From: Clostridium sulfidigenes
GTDB taxonomy: Bacteria; Bacillota; Clostridia; Clostridiales; Clostridiaceae
Assembly (NCBI RefSeq): GCF_000732635.1
Contig: NZ_JPMD01000015.1
Span: 1 to 64,000 of the forward strand
DNA: 64,000 nt
Reading direction: 5' to 3'
In this document: one piece after another, positions 8,112-17,182 of the stretch
Position numbering within the stretch: the stretch's first letter is position 1
Layout: each line of letters begins with the position of its first letter
Position numbers and translations under genes: made by a program
Notes under the pieces: generated by a model
Seen by the model: the letters and a program-made list of their open reading frames with translations, nothing else
Database searches by the model: none
Told to the model about the DNA's origin: nothing

Positions 8112-8786
8112 TTAATTATCTTTTTTAGAATATTTCTTAATTAATGATTTATCTAATAAATGATTCTGTACTAATACCATTATAAATAGTATTACAGCTA
8201 TTGGGATAGAAGCTTTAGCTACATCAAGAGCATCTACTACATAGCCTTGTTCCTGAAGTGTACTGGTTATTAGAAGTACTCCTGAGCTAGCCATAAATAA
8301 GTTTTGTCCAAAGAAGTTACCATAGTTGTCCATAGCTGCAGAAGAAGCCTTAATTTTATCCTCATCTTCCTTATCAATTTCTCCAAAGTTACTAACGGCA
8401 GCACCTTGTGCCATAGGGTTAACAAGAGGTCTAACAAATTGAGGATGTCCACTCATTCTAATAGAAAGGGCAGCTGCCACTTGTCTAACTAGGGCATAGA
8501 CACTTAATAGCTTTCCAGCAGAAAGAGATTTAGCATTACTTATAAGAGTTGCAGCTCTTTCTTTAAGTCCATATCTTTCACACATACCAATTACAGGTAA
8601 TGTTAATATGAATAATGTTATGGCTCTTTGAGATACAAAAGTTTGTCCTAGAGTAGTCAATATTTCGTTAATACTCAAACCAGCAACGAGCCCTGTTAAA
8701 ACCCCCGCAGAAAGAACTACAGCAATAGTATCGAGTTTTAACGTAAAACCAATGATAACAATTATAATACCGATTAATTTGATCAT
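8112..8786 (-). CDS. DUF969 membrane protein, putative 5-oxoproline transporter subunit
   Basis: First gene of the operon, 224 residues from the ATG at 8786, which has a GGGAGGAAGG site; a further upstream in-frame ATG at 8834 lacks one. About five or six membrane segments, with the family motif RMSGHPQFVRPLVNPMAQGA in the middle (substrate or partner contact is likely, not shown). DUF969 and DUF979 almost always occur together and probably form one permease. No riboswitch or obvious operator was recognised in the 250 bases upstream. Confidence 0.85.
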   Translation of the reverse strand: MIKLIGIIIVIIGFTLKLDTIAVVLSAGVLTGLVAGLSINEILTTLGQTFVSQRAITLFILTLPVIGMCERYGLKERAATLISNAKSLSAGKLLSVYALVRQVAAALSIRMSGHPQFVRPLVNPMAQGAAVSNFGEIDKEDEDKIKASSAAMDNYGNFFGQNLFMASSGVLLITSTLQEQGYVVDALDVAKASIPIAVILFIMVLVQNHLLDKSLIKKYSKKDN

Positions 8787-9045
8787 TATTATCCTTCCTC
8801 CCATGAATTTATATAATTTTTTAAAATTATACACTATTATGAAAAGTAAATATGTATACAGGTATACAAAGAAAGGATAAATATTAGATATAGATGAGGT
8901 TGATTGGATAAAAATAAAATTTAATTATTAAGCATCAATAACTATTTTTATCCATATTGTATTAGTAGTTGTAGTATGATAATATTAGTCTAGTAAAATG
9001 GAATAATTAATATTTATAGCATATTTTTAGGGAGATGATAAGAGT

Positions 9046-9270
9046 ATGGGAAAAATTATACTTACCATAGTAATAACAGTATTGATGCTCCTATTTGCAA
9101 TTTTCTATTTTGGAGGTATCATATTTGTTACTTTTGCAGAAGGAATAAAGTTATTGCCAATAATTTTGCTTTTAATTGCCATAGGTATAGCAGGAGCAAT
9201 TATTTATAATATGATAGAAAGAATAAAGGAAATAAAAGGGGGAGACGAAAATGATATTAGTAAATACTAA
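9046..9270 (+). CDS. Small two-helix membrane protein
   Basis: A 74-residue protein with two membrane helices (about 4-28 and 36-58) and a charged C-terminal tail. It overlaps the next gene (YbjQ-type) by 20 bases, and the GGGGAGACG inside its end is the ribosome site of that gene, so the two are translated together. A GGGAGATG site precedes the ATG. Family not recognised; the coupling suggests it anchors or supports the YbjQ-type partner. Confidence 0.72.
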   Translation: MGKIILTIVITVLMLLFAIFYFGGIIFVTFAEGIKLLPIILLLIAIGIAGAIIYNMIERIKEIKGGDENDISKY

Positions 9271-9562
9271 TTACATTGCAGGAAAAGAGTTAGAAATGTT
9301 AGGAATGGTTAAAGGGTCAGTGGTATGGTCTAAAAATATAGGTAAGGACATTCTTAGTGGTCTTAAAACCGTTGTAGGTGGAGAGATAAAAGGCTATACA
9401 GAAATGATGAATGAAGCTAGAGCCATATCTACAAAGCGTATGGCTGACGAAGCAGAAACTATGGGTGCTGATGCTATAGTAAATATAAGGTATGCAACAA
9501 GCTCAATAATGAATGGTACATCTGAAGTTATTTGTTATGGAACTGCAGTAAAATTTAAATAA
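9251..9562 (+). CDS. YbjQ/UPF0145-family protein
   Basis: A 103-residue soluble protein of the UPF0145 (YbjQ) family. It shows the family core: KGSVVWSKNIGKD, a helical stretch with MNEARAISTKRMADEAETMGADAIVNIRY, and a final beta strand EVICYGTAVKF. YbjQ proteins form pentameric assemblies in known structures; their role is unknown. The N-terminus overlaps the preceding membrane-protein gene by 20 bases, implying translational coupling. A strong terminator follows. Confidence 0.9.
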   Translation: MILVNTNYIAGKELEMLGMVKGSVVWSKNIGKDILSGLKTVVGGEIKGYTEMMNEARAISTKRMADEAETMGADAIVNIRYATSSIMNGTSEVICYGTAVKFK

Positions 9563-9575
9563 AATTATCTGAGAT

Positions 9576-9614
9576 AGACTGAGTCAAATAAAAAAATTTG
9601 ACTCAGTCTTTATT
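9576..9614 (+). terminator. Terminator after the YbjQ-type gene
   Basis: Perfect 14-bp stem, AGACTGAGTCAAAT (9576-9589) with its complement at 9596-9609, followed by T-rich sequence. Confidence 0.9.
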
Positions 9615-9796
9615 ATTTATTGCAAAAATAATGTTTTAATACGAGCTTTAAAGAAGGACTACTAATATTCCTATAGCTTTTATATTATATTAATGTAATT
9701 TTAAATAGAGCCTAGAAATAAAAAGTTTAAATCTTTTTGTATAAATTAGCGTATATAAATAAAGGATATTTCTTAAGATATAGGTATTAAGATTTA

Positions 9797-9948
9797 TAGT
9801 ATGAGTAGAGAGTTACTACGTTCTTATATAACGATCTTCACTAAAGTACAACGACTTCTAAGTATCAAAAATACTGATACTAAGAAGTCTGTTAGTAAGC
9901 TTCAGTGGGAGAAAACTCCATCTGAAGCAAAGAACTCTATTTATATGA
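9797..9948 (+). ncRNA. Candidate structured RNA leader (or relic of a mobile-element end)
   Basis: Between a terminator and the lipoprotein ribosome site lies a run of nested stems: CGTT/AACG (9819-9822, 9830-9833); a 14-bp stem with one mismatch (9853-9866 with 9876-9889); and a strong hairpin GCTTCAG/CTGAAGC (9899-9905 with 9922-9928) continued by GGAG/CTCC after a small internal loop, closed by an AAAA loop. A 6-bp outer stem AGAGTT/AACTCT (9809-9814, 9933-9938) could close the whole. It matches no riboswitch I know. An in-frame ATG at 9801 runs through it but the product looks random. Confidence 0.4.
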
Positions 9949-9965
9949 AATATGGAGGTATATAT

Positions 9966-10607
9966 ATGAAAAAGAATAAATTTAAATTGTTATGTGGTAC
10001 TTTAGTTTTAACTACGGTGGTACTTTTTTCAGGGTGTAATAATATAAATGCAGGTGAAAGTGAAAAAGAGGAGGAAACTGTTGAAGTAGGAAATACAGAA
10101 AATCAAGATAATGATGAAGTTTCAGCAAGCACAGAAGATAAAGAGGGGATTATTAAAAAACCTAGTGATTCTGCGAGGGAGCTTGAGTTTAAGGATAGTT
10201 ATGAAAGATCTCCATATTATAATTCAAGTAAAAAATATCCTATTATCACTATTTGCAAATCAAAAGAATGTTTAAAGGAGCATGAAGGGAAAGTAAAAGG
10301 ACTTACTGTAAGTATGCTGTCATGTGTAAATGAAAACCGTGACGTAGATGCAAGCAAATATGATGATGAGTTTTTTTCTAAAAAAGCTTTAATTATTGTA
10401 ACACTAGATGAATCAAGTGGATCTGTGAGGCATAAAGTAAGAAAGGTAATTAAAGAGGGCAATGAAATTTCTATAGCGATTGAGAGAATGGTTCCTGGAA
10501 TTGGAACTGCAGATATGGCAGAATGGAATATATATATTGAGTTAAATACTGAAGACGTAGATGAAAATGATATAGTGAATCTTGGTTTGACTAAAGGTCT
10601 AAACTAG
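9966..10607 (+). CDS. Lipoprotein of unknown function
   Basis: A 213-residue lipoprotein. The start at 9966 has a GGAGGT site and opens a lipoprotein signal (MKKNKFKLLCG, lipobox LFSGC, so C24 or near is acylated). An acidic linker (about 30-65) is followed by a globular domain with a short CKSKEC motif and the stretch FFSKKALIIVTLDESSGSVRH, then ERMVPGIGTADMAEWNIYIEL. This arrangement loosely resembles the PrcB C-terminal type of domain, but I cannot assign it. It follows a candidate structured RNA and ends at a terminator, so it is monocistronic. Confidence 0.78.
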   Translation: MKKNKFKLLCGTLVLTTVVLFSGCNNINAGESEKEEETVEVGNTENQDNDEVSASTEDKEGIIKKPSDSARELEFKDSYERSPYYNSSKKYPIITICKSKECLKEHEGKVKGLTVSMLSCVNENRDVDASKYDDEFFSKKALIIVTLDESSGSVRHKVRKVIKEGNEISIAIERMVPGIGTADMAEWNIYIELNTEDVDENDIVNLGLTKGLN

Positions 10608-10618
10608 TTTTTAAATTT

Positions 10619-10662
10619 ATGGTGAGTATGTAATTATATTAAGATTCATGCTCACCATTTTC
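10619..10662 (+). terminator. Terminator after the lipoprotein gene
   Basis: 12-bp stem ATGGTGAGTATG/CATGCTCACCAT (one mismatch), 10619-10630 with 10647-10658, then TTT. Confidence 0.75.
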
Positions 10663-10823
10663 ATGTAATTATTTATAGTTCATATTTCTTTTATAGTTGG
10701 AAATTATAGAAAAGGTGAATTACTTTAAAATAAATGCGCTATAAAGATGGAAAAAGGTATATAATAAAAGGTAGAGTAAATTTATTGAAAAAGGAAGAAA
10801 TTTTAATTAGGAGAATTGTGAGA

Positions 10824-13800
10824 ATGAAGTTTGATTTAGAGTTGAGAGAGATAAAGGATATATGTGGAAATGTTATTTTTAATAGAGCCATGGATATGTA
10901 CCTTAGAAATAAAGTTAGAAGTATAAGGATCAATGAAAACTCTATAAATATATTATCAGTTACAGCCATAGTACAGTCAGCCTATGATGTAAATAATTAT
11001 AAAACTAGTGTACTTATAAATAATAGAAATTTTAAATTATATCCCAACTGTAGTTGTGAAGCTTTTAGTCAATATCATATGTGTAAGCATGTAGGAGCTG
11101 TACTTATAAAGTTAAATAAGGAAGGTGTAAGAGGCAGGGGTATAAATATTCCTAAGTCTGGAGAAGAAGAGCTTCTTGAAACCTATAAAAGTACCTTTGA
11201 TAAGGCTATTAGAGGAGTTGAGAAAGAACCTCTAAATATGGATATTACCTTAGTGGTAGAGGATGAGCACTACGGAAGTAAGAAAAAAAGTTTTTATTTA
11301 GAGTTAAAGATAGGAACTAATAGATTATATGTGGTAAAAAATATTCGTGAACTTATGGAGTGTATGTATACAAGTGGTGGAACTATTAATTTTGGAAAAG
11401 AGCTTCAGTATAATAACACTAAATATATGTTTAAAGATAAGGATCAAGAAATCATGAATATTATAAAGGAAATTTATGATTTAAATTTAGAAGTAATGAA
11501 TAGGGTATATACTAATCGTTCTGTATTCTTTAGTGGGAAAAGGGTATTTCTTTCAGAAGGACAACTTAAAAATATTCTAACCATTAAAAATGGGAAGACT
11601 ATCAATTTAGATTATAAGGGAGAGCATTATAAAGATATAACTGTTTCATTAGGAAACATGCCTACTAGTTTTTATATGTTTATGAAGGGAGAAAATCTAA
11701 ATATAGATATGAATGGTGAAATCTCAAAGGCCATTTGTGAGAATACAGGACTTTATTATTTAAATAACACTTTATATCTATTGTCTGAAAAGGAAAAAAG
11801 TGATTTTACTCCACTTCATAGAGCTTTTATGAAATCAAAAAATAATACTATATCCTTTAAAAAAAGTAGTATTAATGATGTGGCAAATTTTCTTCTACCT
11901 AAATTAAAGAGTATAAGCCCCATTGTTATTAAAGATGAAAGTGTAAAGGAACTTATAAAGGAGGAGCCTTTAGTAACAGAATTTTATTTAGATAAGGATA
12001 AAGATAGAGTAACTTGTGATGTGAAATTTAATTATGGAGAAGAAAGCTTTTATTATAATTTAGAAAATGAAAGTAAAAATATCAAAGAAGAAAATCATCA
12101 ATTTTTAAATGAAAAAGAAGTGGGTGTATCTGAAGATATAGTTATTAGAGATATAGTGAAGGAAAGAAAGACTATAGAGAAGCTTTATGGACTTGGATTT
12201 AAAAATAGAGATAAAAGTTTCTATATTGAAGATGAAGATGAATTAGTAGAGTTTTTAACCTATGGTGTGGAGGAATTAGCTGAGGTAGGAGAGGTATACT
12301 ACTCTGATAGTTTTAAGGAGATAAAAATATTAACGCCTAAATCCTTTAATTCTAGCATTAGACTAAATGATTTAGATCTTTTAGAGTTTAATTTTAATAT
12401 CGAAGGAATTTCTAAAGAAGAATTGAAGGCAACTTTAACTTCAATTAAACAGAAGAAAAAATACTATAAACTAAAGAATGGCTCTATAATTCCACTTCAG
12501 GGCAGTGAATTTAAAGATATTTATTCTGTTATTGATAACTTTGATATATCAATTTCAAAGTTAGCTAGTGGAAGTGTAGAAATACCTAAGTATGCATCCT
12601 TATATATAGATGAAAAGATTAATAAGGGGGCATTGAATTTTGTTACAAGAAATAAAGGCTTTAAAAATCTTATAGATAATATAAAAGATGTAAAAAGTAA
12701 TGAATATAAAGTTCCAGAAGAACAAGGTGCAGTATTAAGAACTTATCAAGAAATTGGATTTAAGTGGTTTAAAACCTTGTCTCAATGTGGATTTGGTGGA
12801 ATTCTAGGAGATGAGATGGGACTTGGTAAAACCCTTCAAGCTATAACATTTATAAATTCAGAAAAACAAGAAGGAAATTTGAAAAATAAGGCACTAATTG
12901 TATGTCCTACTTCATTAGTTTATAACTGGGTTATGGAATTTGAAAAATTTTCTAAGGACCTAAGGATTGTAGCCGTAAGTGGAAATAAAGCAGAGCGAGA
13001 AATATTGATAGAAAACATAGAGGAGTACGATGTAATAATTACGTCCTATGCCCTAATAAGAAGGGATTTTGAATATTATGAGAAGATGAAATTTGATATT
13101 TGTATAATCGATGAGGCACAATATATTAAGAATCCAACTTCTTTAAATGCAGAATCTGTGAAGTCAATTCAAGCTAAGAGTAAATTTGCTATGACAGGAA
13201 CACCAATAGAGAACTCACTTACAGAACTTTGGTCTATTTTTGATTTTATAATGCCTGGATATTTAAAAACCCATGGAAAGTTTAATAAAAACTTTGAATT
13301 GCCTATAGTAAAAGAAAAGGATGATAAAGCTTTAGAGGAGTTATTGAAGCTTATAAAACCATTTATTTTAAGAAGATTTAAAAGGGATGTAGCTCTTGAA
13401 CTACCACCAAAGATAGAACATAAAATAGTGGTGGACATGACTTCAGAGCAGAAAAAACTATACTATTCTTATGTAGATGCCTATAAAGAAGAGATGGAGC
13501 AAGAAATAAAGGAAAACGGCTTTAACAAAAGTAGGATGAAGATATTATCACTTATTACTAGACTTAGACAAATTTGTTGTGATCCCGCTTCCTTTATAGA
13601 AAATTATAAAGGCGATAGTGGAAAGTATCACGCTCTTTATGACATTTTGGAAGAAGCTTTAGAGAATAATCATAAGGTGCTATTATTTTCTCAGTTTACT
13701 ACAATTCTAGGTAGTATAAGAGAAAAGTTGAATAAAAAGGGAATAAACACTATGTATTTAGATGGTTCTGTTCCATCTAAAGATAGGATGAATTTAGTTA

Positions 13801-14135
13801 AAGAGTTTAATGAGGGGGAACCATCAGTATTTTTAATTTCTTTAAAGGCTGGGGGAACAGGACTTAATCTTACCTCAGCTGATATGGTAATACATTTTGA
13901 TCCATGGTGGAATCCAGCGGTGGAAGAACAGGCTGAGGATAGAGCACATAGAATTGGACAAAAGAATGCTGTGGAAGTAATAAAACTTATAGCCAAGGGA
14001 ACTATAGAGGAGAAAATTTACAATATACAAGAAAAGAAAAAAGAAATCATAGATAAAGTAATAGATGGAGAAGAACATACGGAATTAACCTTATCTTCTA
14101 TGAATGAAAAGGAACTAGAAGAGTTATTTTCATAA
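10824..14135 (+). CDS. SNF2-family helicase with SWIM zinc finger
   Basis: A 1103-residue DNA-dependent ATPase of the Swi2/Snf2 type. Near residue 74-98 sits a SWIM zinc finger (CSCEAFSQYHMCKH). A long middle region follows, then the two-lobed motor: Walker A GDEMGLGKT near 662, DEAQ box CIIDEAQYIKNP, MTGTPIENS, and in the second lobe LFSQFTT, YLDGSV and SLKAGGTGLNLTSADMVIHFDPWWNPA with final RAHRIGQ. Bacterial members remodel protein-DNA or RNA polymerase complexes; the exact role is open. I prefer the ATG at 10824 (AGGAG site); an in-frame ATG at 10734 with a weaker, distant site would add 30 residues. Confidence 0.93.
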   Translation: MKFDLELREIKDICGNVIFNRAMDMYLRNKVRSIRINENSINILSVTAIVQSAYDVNNYKTSVLINNRNFKLYPNCSCEAFSQYHMCKHVGAVLIKLNKEGVRGRGINIPKSGEEELLETYKSTFDKAIRGVEKEPLNMDITLVVEDEHYGSKKKSFYLELKIGTNRLYVVKNIRELMECMYTSGGTINFGKELQYNNTKYMFKDKDQEIMNIIKEIYDLNLEVMNRVYTNRSVFFSGKRVFLSEGQLKNILTIKNGKTINLDYKGEHYKDITVSLGNMPTSFYMFMKGENLNIDMNGEISKAICENTGLYYLNNTLYLLSEKEKSDFTPLHRAFMKSKNNTISFKKSSINDVANFLLPKLKSISPIVIKDESVKELIKEEPLVTEFYLDKDKDRVTCDVKFNYGEESFYYNLENESKNIKEENHQFLNEKEVGVSEDIVIRDIVKERKTIEKLYGLGFKNRDKSFYIEDEDELVEFLTYGVEELAEVGEVYYSDSFKEIKILTPKSFNSSIRLNDLDLLEFNFNIEGISKEELKATLTSIKQKKKYYKLKNGSIIPLQGSEFKDIYSVIDNFDISISKLASGSVEIPKYASLYIDEKINKGALNFVTRNKGFKNLIDNIKDVKSNEYKVPEEQGAVLRTYQEIGFKWFKTLSQCGFGGILGDEMGLGKTLQAITFINSEKQEGNLKNKALIVCPTSLVYNWVMEFEKFSKDLRIVAVSGNKAEREILIENIEEYDVIITSYALIRRDFEYYEKMKFDICIIDEAQYIKNPTSLNAESVKSIQAKSKFAMTGTPIENSLTELWSIFDFIMPGYLKTHGKFNKNFELPIVKEKDDKALEELLKLIKPFILRRFKRDVALELPPKIEHKIVVDMTSEQKKLYYSYVDAYKEEMEQEIKENGFNKSRMKILSLITRLRQICCDPASFIENYKGDSGKYHALYDILEEALENNHKVLLFSQFTTILGSIREKLNKKGINTMYLDGSVPSKDRMNLVKEFNEGEPSVFLISLKAGGTGLNLTSADMVIHFDPWWNPAVEEQAEDRAHRIGQKNAVEVIKLIAKGTIEEKIYNIQEKKKEIIDKVIDGEEHTELTLSSMNEKELEELFS

Positions 14136-14461
14136 TAAAACTCTATCTGAAAAGTGTTTACTACAGCTTATTTTAAGAAGATAATTACCAATTAATTATA
14201 TTTAGATAATGAAATTTTTAGCCTGTCGAAATAAGTCATTGAAAATATAAGGGATATGAAGTATAATTATATTGTGAAGAATAGTGTTTAGATATAAGGT
14301 ACTTAAAGCTTACAGCATGAGAATTTAAAGGTTAAGAATTATCTTAGCCATAATTATATGTTATGTAATAAATATATTAAGATGTATTTTGCAAGGTTAA
14401 GATTTTTCTAACCTTGCATTAGTACTTAAATAGACAATTTAATTTAGAAGGGAGATACTAC
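14136..14461 (+). promoter_or_regulatory. Upstream region of the MATE gene with a 10-bp hairpin
   Basis: This 326-base A+T-rich gap has no gene. It holds a perfect 10-bp inverted repeat, TGCAAGGTTA/TAACCTTGCA (14390-14399 with 14409-14418, 9-base loop), 43 bases before the MATE start. There is no T run on either side, so it is more likely an operator or leader hairpin than a terminator. Confidence 0.45.
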
Positions 14462-15862
14462 ATGGGTAGACAAAATGCACTATGTGAAGAAAAAATCACA
14501 AAATTATTACTTAAGTTTTCTATACCAGCCATCATTGGGATGTTGGTTAACGCACTATATAATATTATAGATAGAATGTTTATAGGACACATTCCAGAGG
14601 TAGGAAATTTAGCAATTACAGGTATTGGAGTAACTATGCCAATATCAACTATTATATTAGGGTTTGGTATGTTAGTTGGAATAGGTACTGCTACTACTAT
14701 TTCCATAAGATTAGGACAAAATAAGAAGGAAGAAGCAGAGAAGATTCTAGGAAATGCTTTTACTTTAATTATAATCATTAGCTTAGCTATAACAGCTATA
14801 GGATTAATCTGGGGAAAGGATATACTAAGAATGTTTGGAGCTAGTTCAAGCACACTAGTATATGCTGAAGAGTACATGCAGATTATATTTATAGGTACTA
14901 TATTTAATATGTTAAGTTTCGGACTAAACCACACCATAAGAGCTAGTGGAAGTCCTAATATAGCTATGGCATCTATGCTTATAGGAGCAATTACTAATGT
15001 AATTCTTGACCCAATATTTATATTTACATTAGGAATGGGAGTTAAAGGGGGAGCTATAGCTACAGTAATAGCTCAAATTGCTTCAGCTATATGGGGAGTA
15101 AGCTTCTTTTTAAGAGGAAATGCTAATCTGAGAGTTAAAGTTAAAAACTTTAAGCTAGAGAAAAAGATAATATTAGCTATATTTGCTATAGGAATGTCAC
15201 CATTTAGCATGCAAATTGCAGCAAGTATAGTTCAAGTAATATCAAATAATGCTTTAAGGAATTATGGAGGAGATCTAGCCATAGGAGCAATGACTATAGT
15301 AAATAGTATAACTATGATAATCCTTATGCCGATTTTTGGATTAAACCAAGGAGTACAGCCTATTATAGGATATAATTATGGAGCTAAAAAATATGATAGA
15401 GTTAAGGAGGCTATAAAGTATCCTCAAATAGCAGCTTTAATTATTGCTACCATAGGATTTTTAATGATAGAACTTATTCCAGGAGTTTTAGTAAAGTCAT
15501 TTAACTCAGACCCAGAGCTACTTTCAATAACGAAGCATGGGATGAGAATTTTCCTTTCTATGATTATTTTTGTAGGACCACAGATTATAAGAACTAACTA
15601 CTTCTCTTGTATAGGAAAAGCTAAGAAATCTATGTTCTTAAGTTTATTAAGACAAGTAATACTTTTAATACCATGTCTTATAATTCTGCCTAGGATACCA
15701 CTTACAAATGGAGGAACTCTTGGATTAACAGGAGTATGGATGGCAGGACCAACTAGTGATTTCATATCTGTTATAATCACTCATTTTATGTTTAAGCATG
15801 AAATTAAGAAGTTAGACAATCCTGACATAGAAGATGGAGAAGTTATGGGAGAGGCTATTTAG
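14462..15862 (+). CDS. MATE-family multidrug efflux transporter
   Basis: A 466-residue membrane protein with twelve predicted helices in two matching halves, as expected for multidrug and toxic compound extrusion pumps (MepA/NorM type), which export cationic drugs in exchange for sodium or protons. The family start IPAIIGMLVNALYNIIDRMFIGH, with the conserved N and D in helix 1, and NQGVQPIIGYNYGA in the second half are present. A GGGAGA site precedes the ATG. Monocistronic, with a hairpin in its leader and a strong bidirectional terminator behind. Confidence 0.93.
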   Translation: MGRQNALCEEKITKLLLKFSIPAIIGMLVNALYNIIDRMFIGHIPEVGNLAITGIGVTMPISTIILGFGMLVGIGTATTISIRLGQNKKEEAEKILGNAFTLIIIISLAITAIGLIWGKDILRMFGASSSTLVYAEEYMQIIFIGTIFNMLSFGLNHTIRASGSPNIAMASMLIGAITNVILDPIFIFTLGMGVKGGAIATVIAQIASAIWGVSFFLRGNANLRVKVKNFKLEKKIILAIFAIGMSPFSMQIAASIVQVISNNALRNYGGDLAIGAMTIVNSITMIILMPIFGLNQGVQPIIGYNYGAKKYDRVKEAIKYPQIAALIIATIGFLMIELIPGVLVKSFNSDPELLSITKHGMRIFLSMIIFVGPQIIRTNYFSCIGKAKKSMFLSLLRQVILLIPCLIILPRIPLTNGGTLGLTGVWMAGPTSDFISVIITHFMFKHEIKKLDNPDIEDGEVMGEAI

Positions 15863-15883
15863 GTTTCTCAATTAAATATAAAT

Positions 15884-15921
15884 AAAAAACTGTTAACATA
15901 ACATTATGTTAACAGTTTTTT
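15884..15921. terminator. Bidirectional terminator between MATE and SDR genes
   Basis: Perfect 17-bp stem (15884-15900 with 15905-15921) around AACTGTTAACATA, with A and T runs at both ends; it serves both converging genes. Confidence 0.9.
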
Positions 15922-15974
15922 ATACTAAGAAGCCTTTATATTGTAAAGCATGTTTTAATTACACCTCATGTATT

Positions 15975-16751
15975 TTAAACTATAGCAATTCCACCTTCAA
16001 CAAGAATATGTTGAGAAGTTACGTAGCTAGAAGCATCTGATGATAGATAAATAATTGTTCCATTAAGTTCACCTTTTTTACCTGGTCTTCCGGCAGGAGA
16101 AATAGCATTGTAAGCTCTAAGAAATGGTTCATGCTTAAAAAGAGTATTTTCTGTCATCTCAGATTCAAAAAGGCCAGGACCTATAGAATTAACTGTAATA
16201 TTATCTTGCATATAGCTTGCAGCCATACCCATAGTTAAGCCTCTAACAGCTGCTTTAGAAGTATTGTAGGAGTGACGGAAAAGAGAAGGATCTTTGTCTG
16301 CAATAATAGCATTTATAGAAGCTATGTTAACAATTTTACCATATTTCCTGTCTCTCATATGAGGAACTACATATTTACTCATTAAGAAAATTCCCTTAAC
16401 GTTAATGTCCATAACTTTATCCCAAGCTTCAACAGACATGTTTTCAACAGAACCTGCAGTTGCAACTCCTGCGTTATTAAGAAGGATATCAATTTGTCCA
16501 AAGTGTTTCATAACTTCGTCTATTGCTGCTTTAACACTATCTTCATTAGCAACATCACATTGAACAGCTAGAGCTTTTCCACCATTATTTTCAATTTCTT
16601 TAACTACATTATCAAGTTTATCTTTTCTTCTTGCAAGTAGTGCAACACTAGCTCCATATTCAGCATAAGCTCTAGCGGCATCAGCTCCTAGTCCACTAGA
16701 AGCACCTGTAACTATAGCAACTTTACCAGTAAGATTGAATAAATTGTTCAT
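15975..16751 (-). CDS. Short-chain dehydrogenase/reductase (SDR), gluconate 5-dehydrogenase-like
   Basis: A 258-residue NAD(P)-dependent oxidoreductase. It has the glycine-rich cofactor site TGASSGLG (15-22), NNAG at 92-95, and the catalytic residues S145, Y162 and K166 in SYNTSK. R41-R42 after the second strand favours NADP(H). The C-terminal pattern SPAGRPGKKGELNGTIIYLSSDASSYVTSQ is typical of classical SDRs acting on sugar acids or sterols; overall it looks most like gluconate 5-dehydrogenases, but the substrate cannot be told. Monocistronic. Confidence 0.88.
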   Translation of the reverse strand: MNNLFNLTGKVAIVTGASSGLGADAARAYAEYGASVALLARRKDKLDNVVKEIENNGGKALAVQCDVANEDSVKAAIDEVMKHFGQIDILLNNAGVATAGSVENMSVEAWDKVMDINVKGIFLMSKYVVPHMRDRKYGKIVNIASINAIIADKDPSLFRHSYNTSKAAVRGLTMGMAASYMQDNITVNSIGPGLFESEMTENTLFKHEPFLRAYNAISPAGRPGKKGELNGTIIYLSSDASSYVTSQHILVEGGIAIV

Positions 16752-17027
16752 AACATCAAATCCTTTCTAAAATATAAATATCTTGTAAATATTATCAATA
16801 AACAAATATTATTAATGGATATTTACTTGCTATAATAATATAGTAGCATAACTTCAACATATTGTAAATTAATTAATTATTTAACAAGGTGCTTTAATAC
16901 TAATTTATAATTAGTATTATGCTAACCTGAGAGATTAATTGTCATGCAGTTGTAGATTTATCATACAAAATATTCTATAATTTTAATATACTCTCAAGTG
17001 TAAGGAGCTAGTTTAGGAGGAATATGA

Positions 17028-17180
17028 ATGATTAATATTTGTAGAGCTAAAGTAGGGGAAGCAAGTATTTTAAGTAATATTGCTATAAACTCGGAAGCAT
17101 ATTGGGGTTATGGTGAAGAATATATGAAAAGTTATAAAAACACTTATGGTGTAAGTGAAAACTATATAAAGGAGGAATAG
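17028..17180 (+). pseudogene. N-terminal fragment of a GNAT acetyltransferase
   Basis: A 50-codon frame with a good AGGAGG site encodes MINICRAKVGEASILSN followed by SEAYWGYGEEYMKSYK. This is the normal beginning of GNAT-family N-acetyltransferases, which are about 150 residues, and it stops just before the acetyl-CoA-binding part. The last codons AAG GAG GAA TAG form the ribosome site of the next lipoprotein gene. So a GNAT gene has been cut and its remnant now acts as an upstream frame for that gene. Confidence 0.6.
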
Positions 17181-17182
17181 AA

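Noticed and set aside
9801..9965. Extended N-terminus of the lipoprotein from an ATG at 9801
   Set aside because: The lipoprotein signal at 9966 has its own GGAGGT site, and the upstream codons run through strong hairpins and look random.
14458..14937. 159-codon minus-strand frame opposite the MATE gene
   Set aside because: Antisense shadow of a well-recognised transporter; Ile/Pro/Asn-rich with no ribosome site.
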